A stretch of 38,840 nucleotides of DNA from a bacterium (GCA_900299395.1 OMJO01000018.1:1-38840); one strand, 5' to 3'. Shown: positions 10,801 to 20,161, counted from the first letter of the stretch. Numbers and translations: made by a program. The notes: a model not told the origin generated them from the sequence alone.

Positions 10801-11002
10801 GGCTGGCTTCGGTGGAGTCACCCTTTGAGTTTGGGCTTTCAGCACCTTCCTGTTCTGCCGACTGCAGGGCATCAGAATCCATTGCCGGCGCACTATAATC
10901 ACGCTCAAGATCAGCTATTTCCTTTGCGCGATCATCATCGGACATATCCAAGTCGTCATAGGAGCCTGGTTTTTTGACTTTTTCTTCGTCATAGACAGCC
11001 AC
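7874..11002 (-). CDS. Large membrane protein with C-terminal VanY-type D-alanyl-D-alanine carboxypeptidase domain, T4SS-associated
   Basis: 1042 aa; TM RVLLGGGITAGVVSIIVTIMMSLIPL; C-terminal SPHQMGLAIDFSGTH and ESWHWDP match the LAS/VanY SxHxxGxAxD...HW zinc-site pattern. Confidence 0.75.
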   Translation of the reverse strand: MAVYDEEKVKKPGSYDDLDMSDDDRAKEIADLERDYSAPAMDSDALQSAEQEGAESPNSKGDSTEASQLDNALDQIGPGFKQEEATGIRRFESTLNGLNRRRVLLGGGITAGVVSIIVTIMMSLIPLKLVHIVENLQNKFFSTSESAVEKYTQKLLQKYVSEHVLTAMNKPGCTSTRINKDCVDNIVGEGKVEKLFRAWREDKLENKLATKYGIEFEKRGTNYYLKAPGVGEAVLKSAPGQIPIFDINDMPQASRATIRAKITEALDGETKFRRVMYRFKVGHLLERKYGIKRCMFACDGRDKIADWADKKQEAAKLQVIRRVVEPHSDMLGFAFSCIVSSGCNDAPSSADGNDNERRDKLEQQVRDYLEKRGQQYTEDTVQKIADASIKISENGLMNYIIETVLNKEIADAASKTVPVVGWIHTIANIIETTASAGPKIKRWAFVLNSTAMVSYYMLARSHADEQKAGDTTADLTGSFVNMLGNNTKNGESAENSPLYSNLMGSSSQKTAFDSLLPSAFAAAPASEAGHYTCDNGSLIPVGKLICPEESLLVSNFLTELSNLFNNGPLAPLKFLADQWNNSAGWVWDKAQGLAGSAIDLLLKPFGFILDPLKEWMGAKAQEVFTAVATYFIPSPISDNMSGARSFNMLAGGADAAGSSYAQYGLGGKRLSTATVMQIQSEQEAQRKMKFQSQPFFARMFDTNSSYSMVSQLAMAMPISQTAAIQHSFAGLINPFSKMFSMFGTNRVAAASQDDPFGIPQYGYDPNGAAVNTDPSTLTESYCAQKNKDWANDVSIDPDTGMDVHNSENPCLLLDAAVGSAGAIFDDSLLPAEELGTPTGGSGPSTGNTGTDIVGDMFADSTNVPCAYGTTPIAQPQEGYHDGVKVMIRLCALPNLKSSSEESQPGGKWYVEGANGQALVNSRVSGAWFALVQAANAAGVGLHAESSFRTNAHQTDLCGGTCDGSFVARPGYSPHQMGLAIDFSGTHLKGTSSTSCSGRARDPSSPVWTWLYNNAETYHIKQYSNESWHWDPLDTPSRCGTGQ

Positions 11003-11014
11003 GTTCAGCTATCC

Positions 11015-12934
11015 TCATCTCCCCGGGGTGAGCCGGTTAGTTAGGTCTATGGTGCCCTGCGGCTGCGCCACGCCACCTTGCTGGATTTGCTGAACTTGCT
11101 GTGGGTTGGTAGTGATAAGCTGCATTTCGCTCGGGCTGGCAGTAACTTGAATGTGTACATGGTTTTGCCCGGCAAAGAACAAGCCTTGGCCGACCGGGAA
11201 CTGGCTCAAACGCTTCTTTTCCTCACTGGTAAGTTTGAAAACATCTGCCAGCACATCAACGGCAGAAGAAGATTGCTTAAGGAGAATTTGCATGCTGGCG
11301 TTAGCCACGATCGCCCGGCCCATACGGCTACCCATAAAGTCCTCGACATCCTGAGTGATGGTAGTAATGCCAAGGTTGTATTTACGGGCGCGTTTAGCCA
11401 GGCTGAAGAGGAAGTTGGCAGAGTCTTCATACTTCATGAGCTGCCAGGCTTCGTCCACCACCAGAATACGCTTCTTTTGGTCGCTCTTTGTCTTGTTCCA
11501 GATGAAGTTCAGTACGATGTACATGGCTACCGGGCGAAGTTCGTCCTCGAGGTCGCGTACGTTAAAGACCACCAACGGATTGTTGATGTCGATGTTACTT
11601 TGCTGCGAGAAGATGCCGGCGAATGTCCCAGAGGTATATTTGCGGAGTCTTTGAGCTAGTTGCGGACCGGTGCCACCCATATGCAGCAGTGTGTCGTACA
11701 GGTCGTTGATTGTCGGCGGTGGTGATTTATGGGTGAGGGGGTCATTCGTGATACCCGCCTTGGCGTAGGTTTCGATAAGTGCAGCGTCAAGATCTGCCTC
11801 TTCGACTGGCGTGAGCGCCGGAGCAATGATGCCCGCTTGTCCACCACTCGCAGCCATCTGGGCTTGTGCGCCACCCATCATCAAACGAAGTAGCCCGTGG
11901 AGCGTAATGAGGTTACTGCGCAATGCGTTGTCCGCTTCTTCGGTGTCTACAACCTGTGGTAGATCAAACGGGTTGATGCGCGTGTTGGAGTTTAGGCTTA
12001 GGCGTACATACGCACCACCAACGGCATCTGCCATGCGTTGGTACTCATTCTCGGGGTCGATAATGAATATCTCGGTACCAAACATGAGGCTACGAAGGGC
12101 CTCGAGTTTAACCGTGAATGATTTACCGGCACCAGACTTAGCAAACACCACCGAGTTGCCGTTTTCTAGACTAAACCGGTCAAAAATAACGAGCCCAGAG
12201 TTATGCATGTTGATGCCGTACAAGATGCCATTGTCCTGGCTGAGGTCTGCCGAGGTAAATGGGAAGCTCGTGCTAAGGGCACCGGTGTTCATGTTGCGTC
12301 GGATTTGCAGCTGGTCGCTAAATTGTGGAACGGTGCTGTTGAGTCCTTGTTCTTGCTGAGAGGTAGCCGGCTTAGAGTAGACCAACTGTTGACCTAGCAT
12401 AGACTCAACTTTGTGTGCAATAAACTCAAGCTCATCCGTGGAAGAGGCGTAGATAGTAAAGTACAAACCAAAACGGAAAAATCGTTCCTCTCCGACTTGT
12501 AGCTTGTCGCGCATTTCTTCAGCGTCAATGATCGCTGCCTGCTTACCTGGGTCACGCACTCGGCCTTTTTCTGCGTCTATTTGAATGCCAGCTTCGAGTT
12601 GACCCACCTTTTTGCGCAGGTTTTCTAAAACAACCTGGCTCTCCACAGGGTAGATAAACATAGATAAGTCCATCACTTCATCGATGTTAACCATGCTACT
12701 CAGCCAGCCGGTAAATACCTGCCGCGGATAGCCGTAGACGTAGTATGTCCGTGCGTAACGTGTGCCAATCTGGAAATGAGTGCCAGAAAACTCAATTGAA
12801 CTCGGCGAGATAAAGTCACGGAGTGCGGTGATACCCTTTTGGAAGGCGAGATTTACTTCTTGCTGCTCGCGTATTTGCTGCTGTTGGGCAAGTGCTACTG
12901 GATCAAGTTGTTCTTTCTTCTTGCGGCCTATCAT
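11015..12934 (-). CDS. virB4: VirB4/TraC-like type IV secretion ATPase
   Basis: Walker A FAKSGAGKSFTVKLEALRS, IIDPENEYQRMADAVGG, Walker B RILVVDEAWQLMKYEDSANFLFSLAKRARKYNLGITTITQDVEDF. Confidence 0.88.
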   Translation of the reverse strand: MIGRKKKEQLDPVALAQQQQIREQQEVNLAFQKGITALRDFISPSSIEFSGTHFQIGTRYARTYYVYGYPRQVFTGWLSSMVNIDEVMDLSMFIYPVESQVVLENLRKKVGQLEAGIQIDAEKGRVRDPGKQAAIIDAEEMRDKLQVGEERFFRFGLYFTIYASSTDELEFIAHKVESMLGQQLVYSKPATSQQEQGLNSTVPQFSDQLQIRRNMNTGALSTSFPFTSADLSQDNGILYGINMHNSGLVIFDRFSLENGNSVVFAKSGAGKSFTVKLEALRSLMFGTEIFIIDPENEYQRMADAVGGAYVRLSLNSNTRINPFDLPQVVDTEEADNALRSNLITLHGLLRLMMGGAQAQMAASGGQAGIIAPALTPVEEADLDAALIETYAKAGITNDPLTHKSPPPTINDLYDTLLHMGGTGPQLAQRLRKYTSGTFAGIFSQQSNIDINNPLVVFNVRDLEDELRPVAMYIVLNFIWNKTKSDQKKRILVVDEAWQLMKYEDSANFLFSLAKRARKYNLGITTITQDVEDFMGSRMGRAIVANASMQILLKQSSSAVDVLADVFKLTSEEKKRLSQFPVGQGLFFAGQNHVHIQVTASPSEMQLITTNPQQVQQIQQGGVAQPQGTIDLTNRLTPGR

Positions 12935-13878
12935 CGTAGTTCCTTGTCGAGATTAGGCTGCGGAGCGGCGCCTTGACCCTTGGTGATAACAGGAGCGGTC
13001 AAATCGTCGAAGTTCTTGAGTTGCTGGCGGGTCGCTGTATCGGGATTGTAGGTGTCGTAGTAGAGCTCAATAAGTTCTTGCGTATCGAGCGGTAAACCCT
13101 GAATATCGCATTGTAGCAAACCAGCAAGCACAGCTTGTACGCGGTTTCGAAGCTCGTCTTTGGCTTTCACAAGGTCACCTTCATTGATGGTGACGTGCTG
13201 TTCCTTGCTCTGAAATAGATCCATGAGCCCCGTAAAAAAGCTCTTACTTGATACAAGTGCCTGCTTGGTCTCGGAAAGCGGGGAATATGGTATAACCAGG
13301 TAGAATCTTTTATCCATGATGTTTGTTTGGAGTGACAGATTGTCGATGTAACCAATGTAGTCTTCCATAAGTAATGCAAGCAACATGTTGTCGTGCTCGG
13401 AGCGAATCTTGTCGAGCTTTTCTATGTATGGGCGCAAGTCAACCTTTTGAGATCGTATGAATATCTGGATATCAAAATACAAGGAGTTCAGGAAGCCTTG
13501 ATATGCTGCTTCAACTGCTTCTCGCTCCTGAGGACTCATTAGGTCGAAGTTGATGGATTTGACCATGACGACCGATCGGAAGGACCCGTCGTTCATGATG
13601 ACAATTCCATCGCGAATCTCGGCAATTTGTAGCGTGTTTTGGGTGCTGTTCGGGTTGCTTCGTGCTCCTTTGACTGGCACGGCGCTGGCAGGTGAAACAG
13701 CAGCTTGCATACCTGGCTGTTGGGGAAATGGTGCCGGGGGCGCCGGCATTTGGGTAGCGGCTACTGCTGGCTGAGCGCCGTATGAGCCATATGGATTAGG
13801 GGCTGTGGGCTGCAGCGGAACAGCCGCAGGATTATTCTGCGGAATGTTTGGTAATTGGTTGTTCGCGTTTGGATTCAT
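12931..13878 (-). CDS. TraC/VirB4 N-terminal-domain-like protein (no ATPase motif)
   Basis: IVIMNDGSFRSVVMVKSINFDLMSPQEREAVEAAYQGFLNSLYFDIQIFIRSQ resembles VirB4/TraC N-domains; ATGA overlap with virB4; Pro/Gln-rich N-terminus. Confidence 0.6.
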   Translation of the reverse strand: MNPNANNQLPNIPQNNPAAVPLQPTAPNPYGSYGAQPAVAATQMPAPPAPFPQQPGMQAAVSPASAVPVKGARSNPNSTQNTLQIAEIRDGIVIMNDGSFRSVVMVKSINFDLMSPQEREAVEAAYQGFLNSLYFDIQIFIRSQKVDLRPYIEKLDKIRSEHDNMLLALLMEDYIGYIDNLSLQTNIMDKRFYLVIPYSPLSETKQALVSSKSFFTGLMDLFQSKEQHVTINEGDLVKAKDELRNRVQAVLAGLLQCDIQGLPLDTQELIELYYDTYNPDTATRQQLKNFDDLTAPVITKGQGAAPQPNLDKELR

Positions 13879-13916
13879 GCAGTAACTAACCCACCCTCTA
13901 GGTGATGACCATCAGA

Positions 13917-15029
13917 CTAATGTAGCTTTACGACTACTTCATCTTGTGGTGGCTCCGTGTCTCGCATTTTGTCTGCTTGGCGAGCGATTGTGGCCACGTT
14001 CAGGTCGTCATTATTTGCAAGGTTAAGTATAGCAGGATCAGGGGTTGGTGTCGAAGGTGATTGTGCTTTTGGTGGTACGTTTTTTGATGGCTTATGGTGG
14101 TGTTTCGACCGAAGGGATGAGGATACTGGCTCAACAACTCGTAAGTGATAGTTGGTGGGGTCTGGGTCATCCTCCTGTTCGTGGATCTTTTTTAGGAATG
14201 CTTGTTCGTCGGCAGCAGTGATTGGGGCGGCTGGAACAGTTGGCTGGGTGTACTCGGTGGCTCCGGGAGCGATCACTGAGGGGCTGGCAAATGCCGCTGT
14301 GCCAGGTGCGGTTGGCTGTGGAGCAGAGTTCATAAACCAATAATTGGCTGGGGTTTGTGCGGCTTGGCCAGTTGCAGCTTGCTGCATACGGGAAAAAGCT
14401 TCTTTGCGATGTGCCTGTGTCGAGGCGGCAATCATTTCATTGAAATGCTGCGCAGTCGGGCTGCTCTTTTCATCCAATACGTCATCCATGGGTGTAACGT
14501 CATAGTTAGGCACATCCTGAGGTATGGTGGTTGGGTCAATCAGTCGGTCTGAATCTGCTTGGTCAAGCACGTAAGAGGGCTGACTAAAGAGGTTGACGCT
14601 TACATTCTTGATTGCCCAGCCGCGACTATCGATAGTGTTAGCCAGGGCCTGCAGACGACTTTTTACCTCGGTCTGGCTTAATCCGTTAGTGAGCTGTTTT
14701 TCGATACGTTTTGGTGCAGTTATAGTCACAAGATCTTTCATGCCACTTTGATCCCAGATGCGTCGGCGGGGCTTCAAAAAGAACCGAACCTTCGCCAGCA
14801 GCCATATTTCCGTTGGCTGGTCTTTGCCCCATGGAAACGCGAGAAAGCCACTAAATAGTATGATTGGCGAAAACACAGCAGCAATGACCCAAGTGCCTTT
14901 AGTCAGGCCCAAAATGCTTATGTAAAGCCCCACTGCTGTAACCGCACCGTAGATAAACTGTTTAAGGGTCAAAGGGCCCAGGAATTTATCCTCGGCTTCG
15001 ATGTCCTGGAGTACCTTATATGTTGCCAT
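13917..15029 (-). CDS. PrgI family T4SS inner-membrane protein with long C-terminal tail
   Basis: MATYKVLQDIEAEDKFLGPLTLKQFIYGAVTAVGLYISILGLTKGTWVIAAVFSPIILFSGFLAFPWGKDQPTEIWLLAKVRFFLKPRRRIWDQSG. Confidence 0.75.
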   Translation of the reverse strand: MATYKVLQDIEAEDKFLGPLTLKQFIYGAVTAVGLYISILGLTKGTWVIAAVFSPIILFSGFLAFPWGKDQPTEIWLLAKVRFFLKPRRRIWDQSGMKDLVTITAPKRIEKQLTNGLSQTEVKSRLQALANTIDSRGWAIKNVSVNLFSQPSYVLDQADSDRLIDPTTIPQDVPNYDVTPMDDVLDEKSSPTAQHFNEMIAASTQAHRKEAFSRMQQAATGQAAQTPANYWFMNSAPQPTAPGTAAFASPSVIAPGATEYTQPTVPAAPITAADEQAFLKKIHEQEDDPDPTNYHLRVVEPVSSSLRSKHHHKPSKNVPPKAQSPSTPTPDPAILNLANNDDLNVATIARQADKMRDTEPPQDEVVVKLH

Positions 15030-15037
15030 AAACAGCC

Positions 15038-18000
15038 TTACCTATCCCGTCTGTTAAGGCTTTGTTCTGGGACGCCAGTGCCAGGCTCACTACCAGGGGC
15101 TTTGTACTCTCCGGCGAACATATCAGCGACTTGTACAAAAGCATTGGCCTCTTCCATAACACGTCCTGGTGCACCAGCGCCAATTGCTCTGCCGCCTCCA
15201 CCCGTTCGTGTAGTGCCACCAGTCGCCCCTGCCGCACCACGGATTGGTACCTCAACCTCAGTGCCGTAGTCATCGGTTACTACAGGAGCAGGAATGGGTG
15301 CGCCACCTTCCCCGGCCGGTATTACCGAGCCACCACCAAATGAGGCGGATTTTGTAGCATGCGCGATTCGGCTTGCACGCTGCAGTATCTCCGCAGCCCT
15401 GTCTCGAGATTCATCGAGTGCTTGCTTTCTGGCGGCCCTCCAAGCATCTTCTCCGGCTTTATCCGCCGCAAACTCACCTCGTTGAGGTAATGCGACCCCT
15501 GTAATGTCACCATCAACAATCTGCTTCGCTTTACGGACCTCTTCAGACATGCTGGTCCATGTATCAGCATTTTGCATGAGCATCTGGTAGTTGCCCTGCT
15601 TCTCGTCTATTTCTCGCATGAGGGTTAGGCCGTCTAGCTCCATACCCTTACCGGCGCCCTTCCAGCCGTAGTGTTTCCATTGGCGGTTTGCGTTTTGCTT
15701 CTGGAAACCGGCACCTTTCCATACGCCTTGCGCTTGCTTGTCATTCATGGCGAAGCCGCCTGATCCTTCACCTAGGCCACCGTCAACAAGCCGGCCGTAG
15801 TTGCTAACCAGGTAATCTTGTTCTTCTTGGGTGGCGGCTTTGTCCATTTCGTGACCAAGTGACCACTGCAGGGCCATCTGGTTGCCACCCCACCTAGAAT
15901 GTGCCGCGTCGACGGACGCCTCCTTTACCCAAGCACCACCTAGTGTACGGAATTCACGAGCCCCGGTTTCCTTATCTATCCTCCAGTGTTTACCCTCACC
16001 GTCAGCTTGGGCGAGTGCCCATGCTTTGTTGACGGTCAGTGCCCGTTGTTCGGTATCATCACCATTATTGTTCTGTAGATCTTGTAACTTATTCTCAGCT
16101 TCGCGTTGGGCAGCAATGGCTTCTTCGAGGTTATAGCCACCCACGCGGGCACGTGCAAACCGCGCAGCTGCTCCCCGGATCCCACGCTGAGATGCTGCGG
16201 TTTCAAGTCCACGGTACTGACGATCACGAGCAGACAGAGTGCGGGCTCTCCAGTCTTTCTTTGCGTACTCTTTGCGTTTTTCAAACATGCCGTTGAGCTT
16301 ACCGGCGCCACCAGTTATTGCGGCGTGGATACTACCAATAGCGCCTCCGGCGAACTTGAAGGCAAACGGAATCATGAGTAGGGGCAAGAACTGCAATACA
16401 AAGGCGACCACGGCTGCTAGAACATTATTGATCTGCCCATCAACGCCTGCGACACCGTTAGCCTTCAGGATAGTAACCGACATGATGTCGGCAATTGCGA
16501 AGATAATAATGACAATTGGGTAAACCAGTAGTGTTTTAAAGAGGAGTTCCCACCACTTTTTAAAGTACCGCTCGGTATTTGGTAAACAGTAAAGCGCAAA
16601 GGCAAACGGACTAATGATGATCAGGAACAATATGAGACCGCGCCGAATAACAAGGGTCACAAACACTCCAATAATGCTGAGAATAACAGGAAGAAGAGTG
16701 AGTAAACCAACAAACAGCCCTGCCTGAATGGCTGCACCACCACCAAGGACAAGAGCGCCAAGCACCCCTGCAATACCGGATGCGCCAAGCATGAGTCCTA
16801 ATACCCCCAGCCCAATACCCCCAAGTGACTGGCCAATACTCAGATGGAAGCCCGTGCCTATACTACTCCTAATCGGCGAGATCATCAGCTGTCCGATACC
16901 CTTGCCAACGATGTTAGTGACGTCCACCATAAAGGCAACAATGTATACGGATAGGTTGATCAAGATGGCTGCCGTCAGGATGCGCGGCAGTACCTTTTTG
17001 GCAGTGTAGGCATCAATGAGTCCACCGCCGATTGTCTGTCCGAAAACAATGACGATCATCGCTATTACCAACAGCACGTTACCGTAGATGCGGAAGCCCG
17101 ACCATATTTGATAGGTAGGGTCGCTACTATCGGTACTCACGGGGGATGACTGCAGGAACGGGGTAATAAACTCGTTAAACAGCCAGTCCGAGAGGTCGGC
17201 AATGCCATTAAAGACTGGGCAGAGGATCCACGATAATGGGTTGTTCCAGTTTTTTTCACACGTTACGTTTTGGTCGCCACTGCCAGTGTTGCCAACGCCG
17301 GGAGTGCCGCCACCCGCACCTGGTGTTTTGGTGGCGTTTGCAACAGAACCCAGAGGGTAAGACTTGGCGGCCACTTTGCTGTTACTGCTGTCGTAATCAA
17401 CATTTTGCTCTTGCGAGGGCCGCGTACCCCAGAGCTCGCAGCTATTTGGGAAAACAGGCTGCAATATGTCATGGTCGGGGTTGGTTATGTCACTTAGCCC
17501 ATCTCGCCCATTTTGCTTGTTGTCCTCCATACGATAAATTTTGTGCGACGTAAAGTCAGTGCTGGCAATAATGTAATCACCGCAACCACCTCCTGATGTC
17601 CTCACAAAGAGCTGTTTGCTTTGGCTTGCAACACGCGTTTGAGCAAAAATCCAGCCACTATCACCATCTACGCGCCGGATAGTTTGGCTATCGAGCCACT
17701 CATACCATATGTCGACATTACCTTTAGCTATGTGGGTTGATTGAGCTAATACGAGTGGGTCAATCTGAGTGTTTCTACATTGTCCAACCCCACCGGGCTT
17801 GTAGTCGATGTCAACGGAGTATGGGGTTATCTTGCCGTTTACGAAGTCGGCACCAATGTTGTAGGAAGCATAGAAACTAACATGACCATAACAATCACTG
17901 CCTTGAACTGCATAATCGGGCTCCTTGTCGCCGATGTTTTGATCAAAAAACGTGTATTTTGTGCCACCTATTGTCACTTCTAAATGAGCGTGGTCAATAA

Positions 18001-18142
18001 AATTGTAAGAGGCTTTCTTAATATCGTCCTCAGATGATGGGGCAGCAGCGGCTACTTTCTGGGGGTGGAATAAACTAAAAGTCAGGGTGCTCAAAAACAC
18101 CAAGACGCCAACCACCAGAATCAATCGTTTGCGAGCATTCAT
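15038..18142 (-). CDS. VirB6/TrbL-like polytopic membrane protein with signal peptide and long hydrophilic C-terminus
   Basis: Signal-peptide-like N-terminus; many hydrophobic segments between roughly aa 350 and 630 (e.g. IYGNVLLVIAMIVIVFGQTIGGG, LVIRRGLILFLIIISPFAFALYCLPNTERYFKKWWELL); first gene of the minus-strand T4SS-like operon. Confidence 0.7.
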   Translation of the reverse strand: MNARKRLILVVGVLVFLSTLTFSLFHPQKVAAAAPSSEDDIKKASYNFIDHAHLEVTIGGTKYTFFDQNIGDKEPDYAVQGSDCYGHVSFYASYNIGADFVNGKITPYSVDIDYKPGGVGQCRNTQIDPLVLAQSTHIAKGNVDIWYEWLDSQTIRRVDGDSGWIFAQTRVASQSKQLFVRTSGGGCGDYIIASTDFTSHKIYRMEDNKQNGRDGLSDITNPDHDILQPVFPNSCELWGTRPSQEQNVDYDSSNSKVAAKSYPLGSVANATKTPGAGGGTPGVGNTGSGDQNVTCEKNWNNPLSWILCPVFNGIADLSDWLFNEFITPFLQSSPVSTDSSDPTYQIWSGFRIYGNVLLVIAMIVIVFGQTIGGGLIDAYTAKKVLPRILTAAILINLSVYIVAFMVDVTNIVGKGIGQLMISPIRSSIGTGFHLSIGQSLGGIGLGVLGLMLGASGIAGVLGALVLGGGAAIQAGLFVGLLTLLPVILSIIGVFVTLVIRRGLILFLIIISPFAFALYCLPNTERYFKKWWELLFKTLLVYPIVIIIFAIADIMSVTILKANGVAGVDGQINNVLAAVVAFVLQFLPLLMIPFAFKFAGGAIGSIHAAITGGAGKLNGMFEKRKEYAKKDWRARTLSARDRQYRGLETAASQRGIRGAAARFARARVGGYNLEEAIAAQREAENKLQDLQNNNGDDTEQRALTVNKAWALAQADGEGKHWRIDKETGAREFRTLGGAWVKEASVDAAHSRWGGNQMALQWSLGHEMDKAATQEEQDYLVSNYGRLVDGGLGEGSGGFAMNDKQAQGVWKGAGFQKQNANRQWKHYGWKGAGKGMELDGLTLMREIDEKQGNYQMLMQNADTWTSMSEEVRKAKQIVDGDITGVALPQRGEFAADKAGEDAWRAARKQALDESRDRAAEILQRASRIAHATKSASFGGGSVIPAGEGGAPIPAPVVTDDYGTEVEVPIRGAAGATGGTTRTGGGGRAIGAGAPGRVMEEANAFVQVADMFAGEYKAPGSEPGTGVPEQSLNRRDR

Positions 18143-18275
18143 TCTTCCCTTAAATGTAGCATAAAATACGCCTTTCTACACCATACAACTTACGCTTATG
18201 TTGTGCACAGGGAACATATCTGTTCAATTCGGGTGAATTTGTGTATGATGAAAGTAACGTATTGGATCATACATT

Positions 18276-19052
18276 ATGGTAAAAACATCAAAACTTACGC
18301 AAAAGATACTCATCGCCCTCTCATTTTTGCTGGGACTATTTATTGTAGGCATGCCCCTCTCTGCTGCTGCTATACCCGGTCGCGATGATTACAGTAAGAA
18401 CTTTTTATATAAGCCGGATCCAAAATGTCTGACTGGGTCAAAAGGAGCAGACTTTAATGTGGTGCACGGCCGCAATGATATGACGGTGTACGCTTGTATT
18501 CGTGTCCGTGGTGATAACGTCGGCTATTCTATAAGCCCTTTGCCCCCACCCAACCAAGTAATGCAAAACAATGCGTGCGGCGAGACGTTCATGAGTGGCT
18601 CAAGTGTTGAGGAGTACACCGTGAATGGTGGTGGATTTGGACTGCTTTGTGTCATTGTGACAGATTCCACCAAGTGGGACATGACCGACTACAAAACACA
18701 GAACGAGAATCGCACAGGTAGTTATGTAACTGGTGATGCTCAAGGAAGTGGCGATACATGTGGCGAGGGTGATAGTGCTGTTCACACCTCCATCAACATC
18801 GGGTGTCGTGGGCAAGGAAATGGCATCTTGGATCTTACCTTCGCGCTGATTCGATTCCTCTCCATCGGAGTTGGCATCGTGGTGATAGGGTCAATTGTGG
18901 TGGCGGGCATTCAGTACACAGCGTCGCGGGGAGACCCCAGCGCTACTGCCAAGGCTTTGGCGCGGATTAACTCGACGGTGATCGCTCTCATCATTTACAT
19001 CTTTAGCTATGCTATATTGAACTGGCTTATTCCAGCGGGGATATTCAAATGA
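18276..19052 (+). CDS. TrbC/VirB2-like two-TM protein with N-terminal Cys-containing ectodomain
   Basis: Signal peptide, ~150 aa ectodomain with six Cys, then FALIRFLSIGVGIVVIGSIVVAGIQYTASRGDPSATAKALARINSTVIALIIYIFSYAILNWL. Confidence 0.65.
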   Translation: MVKTSKLTQKILIALSFLLGLFIVGMPLSAAAIPGRDDYSKNFLYKPDPKCLTGSKGADFNVVHGRNDMTVYACIRVRGDNVGYSISPLPPPNQVMQNNACGETFMSGSSVEEYTVNGGGFGLLCVIVTDSTKWDMTDYKTQNENRTGSYVTGDAQGSGDTCGEGDSAVHTSINIGCRGQGNGILDLTFALIRFLSIGVGIVVIGSIVVAGIQYTASRGDPSATAKALARINSTVIALIIYIFSYAILNWLIPAGIFK

Positions 19053-19438
19053 TGGATTTCTTATATCGATTTGCGGCAAGTTGTGGGGGTGGCAATCTTC
19101 TTGGCTTCCCTTCTTGGTACAAGTATCTTCCTGGCACTACCGAAATGGCCAAGGACGGTTCAGGTGTAGATATAGGTACGGTCTGCACACCAAAGATCCA
19201 GTCAATTAATGACGTATGGCTCATTGTGGCTGCTGTTGTTGAGATTTTGCTTCGTGTTGCTGCACTCGCCGCTATCGCGCTGATTGTATGGGGTGGCATC
19301 CAATTTGTGATGAGCCAAGGAGAACCCGATAAAGCTGCCAAAGCCAGGTCAACTGTTATCAATGCGATCGTTGGTCTTGTGATTGCCGTAACGGCAACAG
19401 TATTAGTTTCGTTTGTAGCAGGACAATTTAAGCCATGA
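19049..19438 (+). CDS. TrbC/VirB2-like pilin-type protein
   Basis: LRVAALAAIALIVWGGIQFVMSQGEPDKAAKARSTVINAIVGLVIAVTATVLVSF; ATGA overlap with the preceding gene. Confidence 0.65.
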   Translation: MMDFLYRFAASCGGGNLLGFPSWYKYLPGTTEMAKDGSGVDIGTVCTPKIQSINDVWLIVAAVVEILLRVAALAAIALIVWGGIQFVMSQGEPDKAAKARSTVINAIVGLVIAVTATVLVSFVAGQFKP

Positions 19439-19761
19439 GTTTATTCTTGATCACCCATACGCTCGCTGCTGTCGTCCAGAATTGTGACCCAAATCAAGCA
19501 GATGACGGTTCTTGTCAAACAATTTTCCCGGCCATTAAGGGCACGCCAGATAACGTGAAGATTGCCTTGCAGATTGTTTTTGGGGTGATCGCAGTCGTGA
19601 CTGTCATATATATCGTTCTGGCGGCCATTCGTTATCAGATGAGCCTTGGTGATCCTGGCGCCACCGCCAAACTGCGGAACGCCATCATTTATGCAGCTAT
19701 TGGCTTGGTGATTGCACTGAGTGCGGAGATTATTGTTAGTTTTGCGCTAGGGAGGGTTTAA
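19435..19761 (+). CDS. TrbC/VirB2-like pilin-type protein
   Basis: IVFGVIAVVTVIYIVLAAIRYQMSLGDPGATAKLRNAIIYAAIGLVIALSAEIIVSF; ATGA overlap. Confidence 0.65.
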   Translation: MSLFLITHTLAAVVQNCDPNQADDGSCQTIFPAIKGTPDNVKIALQIVFGVIAVVTVIYIVLAAIRYQMSLGDPGATAKLRNAIIYAAIGLVIALSAEIIVSFALGRV

Positions 19762-19762
19762 G

Positions 19763-20161
19763 ATGCTCAAACGACTTATTGTTGTCATGTTGTTGGTCGC
19801 GACCTTGCTTCCGCTTAGCGTGCCCTCTCGGGTACGAGCCGTCGATGTTATTGATCCGGTTTGCACCAACCCAAACGCCGTCGAAAAACCAAAGATATGT
19901 AATGATAATCAGCCAAATGCTCCAGAGAATCCGATCGTTGGCCCCAATGGCATCCTAACCAAAGTTGTTAATATTCTGTCGCTTATCGCAGGTATACTCG
20001 CTGTTTTTACCATTATCATTGGGGGTGTCAAAATGATTGTCAGTAACGGCGATAGTAATAGTGTTGCTTCTGCCAAACGTACGGTGTTATATGCCGTCAT
20101 TAGTCTGGCTATTGTGGCGTTTGCCCAAGTTGGCGTTTATTTCATATTGAACAAATTATAA
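19763..20161 (+). CDS. TrbC/VirB2-like pilin-type protein
   Basis: Signal peptide; ILSLIAGILAVFTIIIGGVKMIVSNGDSNSVASAKRTVLYAVISLAIVAFAQVGVYFI. Confidence 0.7.
   Translation: MLKRLIVVMLLVATLLPLSVPSRVRAVDVIDPVCTNPNAVEKPKICNDNQPNAPENPIVGPNGILTKVVNILSLIAGILAVFTIIIGGVKMIVSNGDSNSVASAKRTVLYAVISLAIVAFAQVGVYFILNKL

Noticed and set aside
10341-12397. Several plus-strand ORFs of 64-193 aa (10341-10898, 11078-11659, 11811-12359 etc.) antisense to the T4SS genes
   Set aside because: Low-complexity or unnatural compositions lying fully opposite clear VanY/VirB4 coding sequence; spurious shadow ORFs
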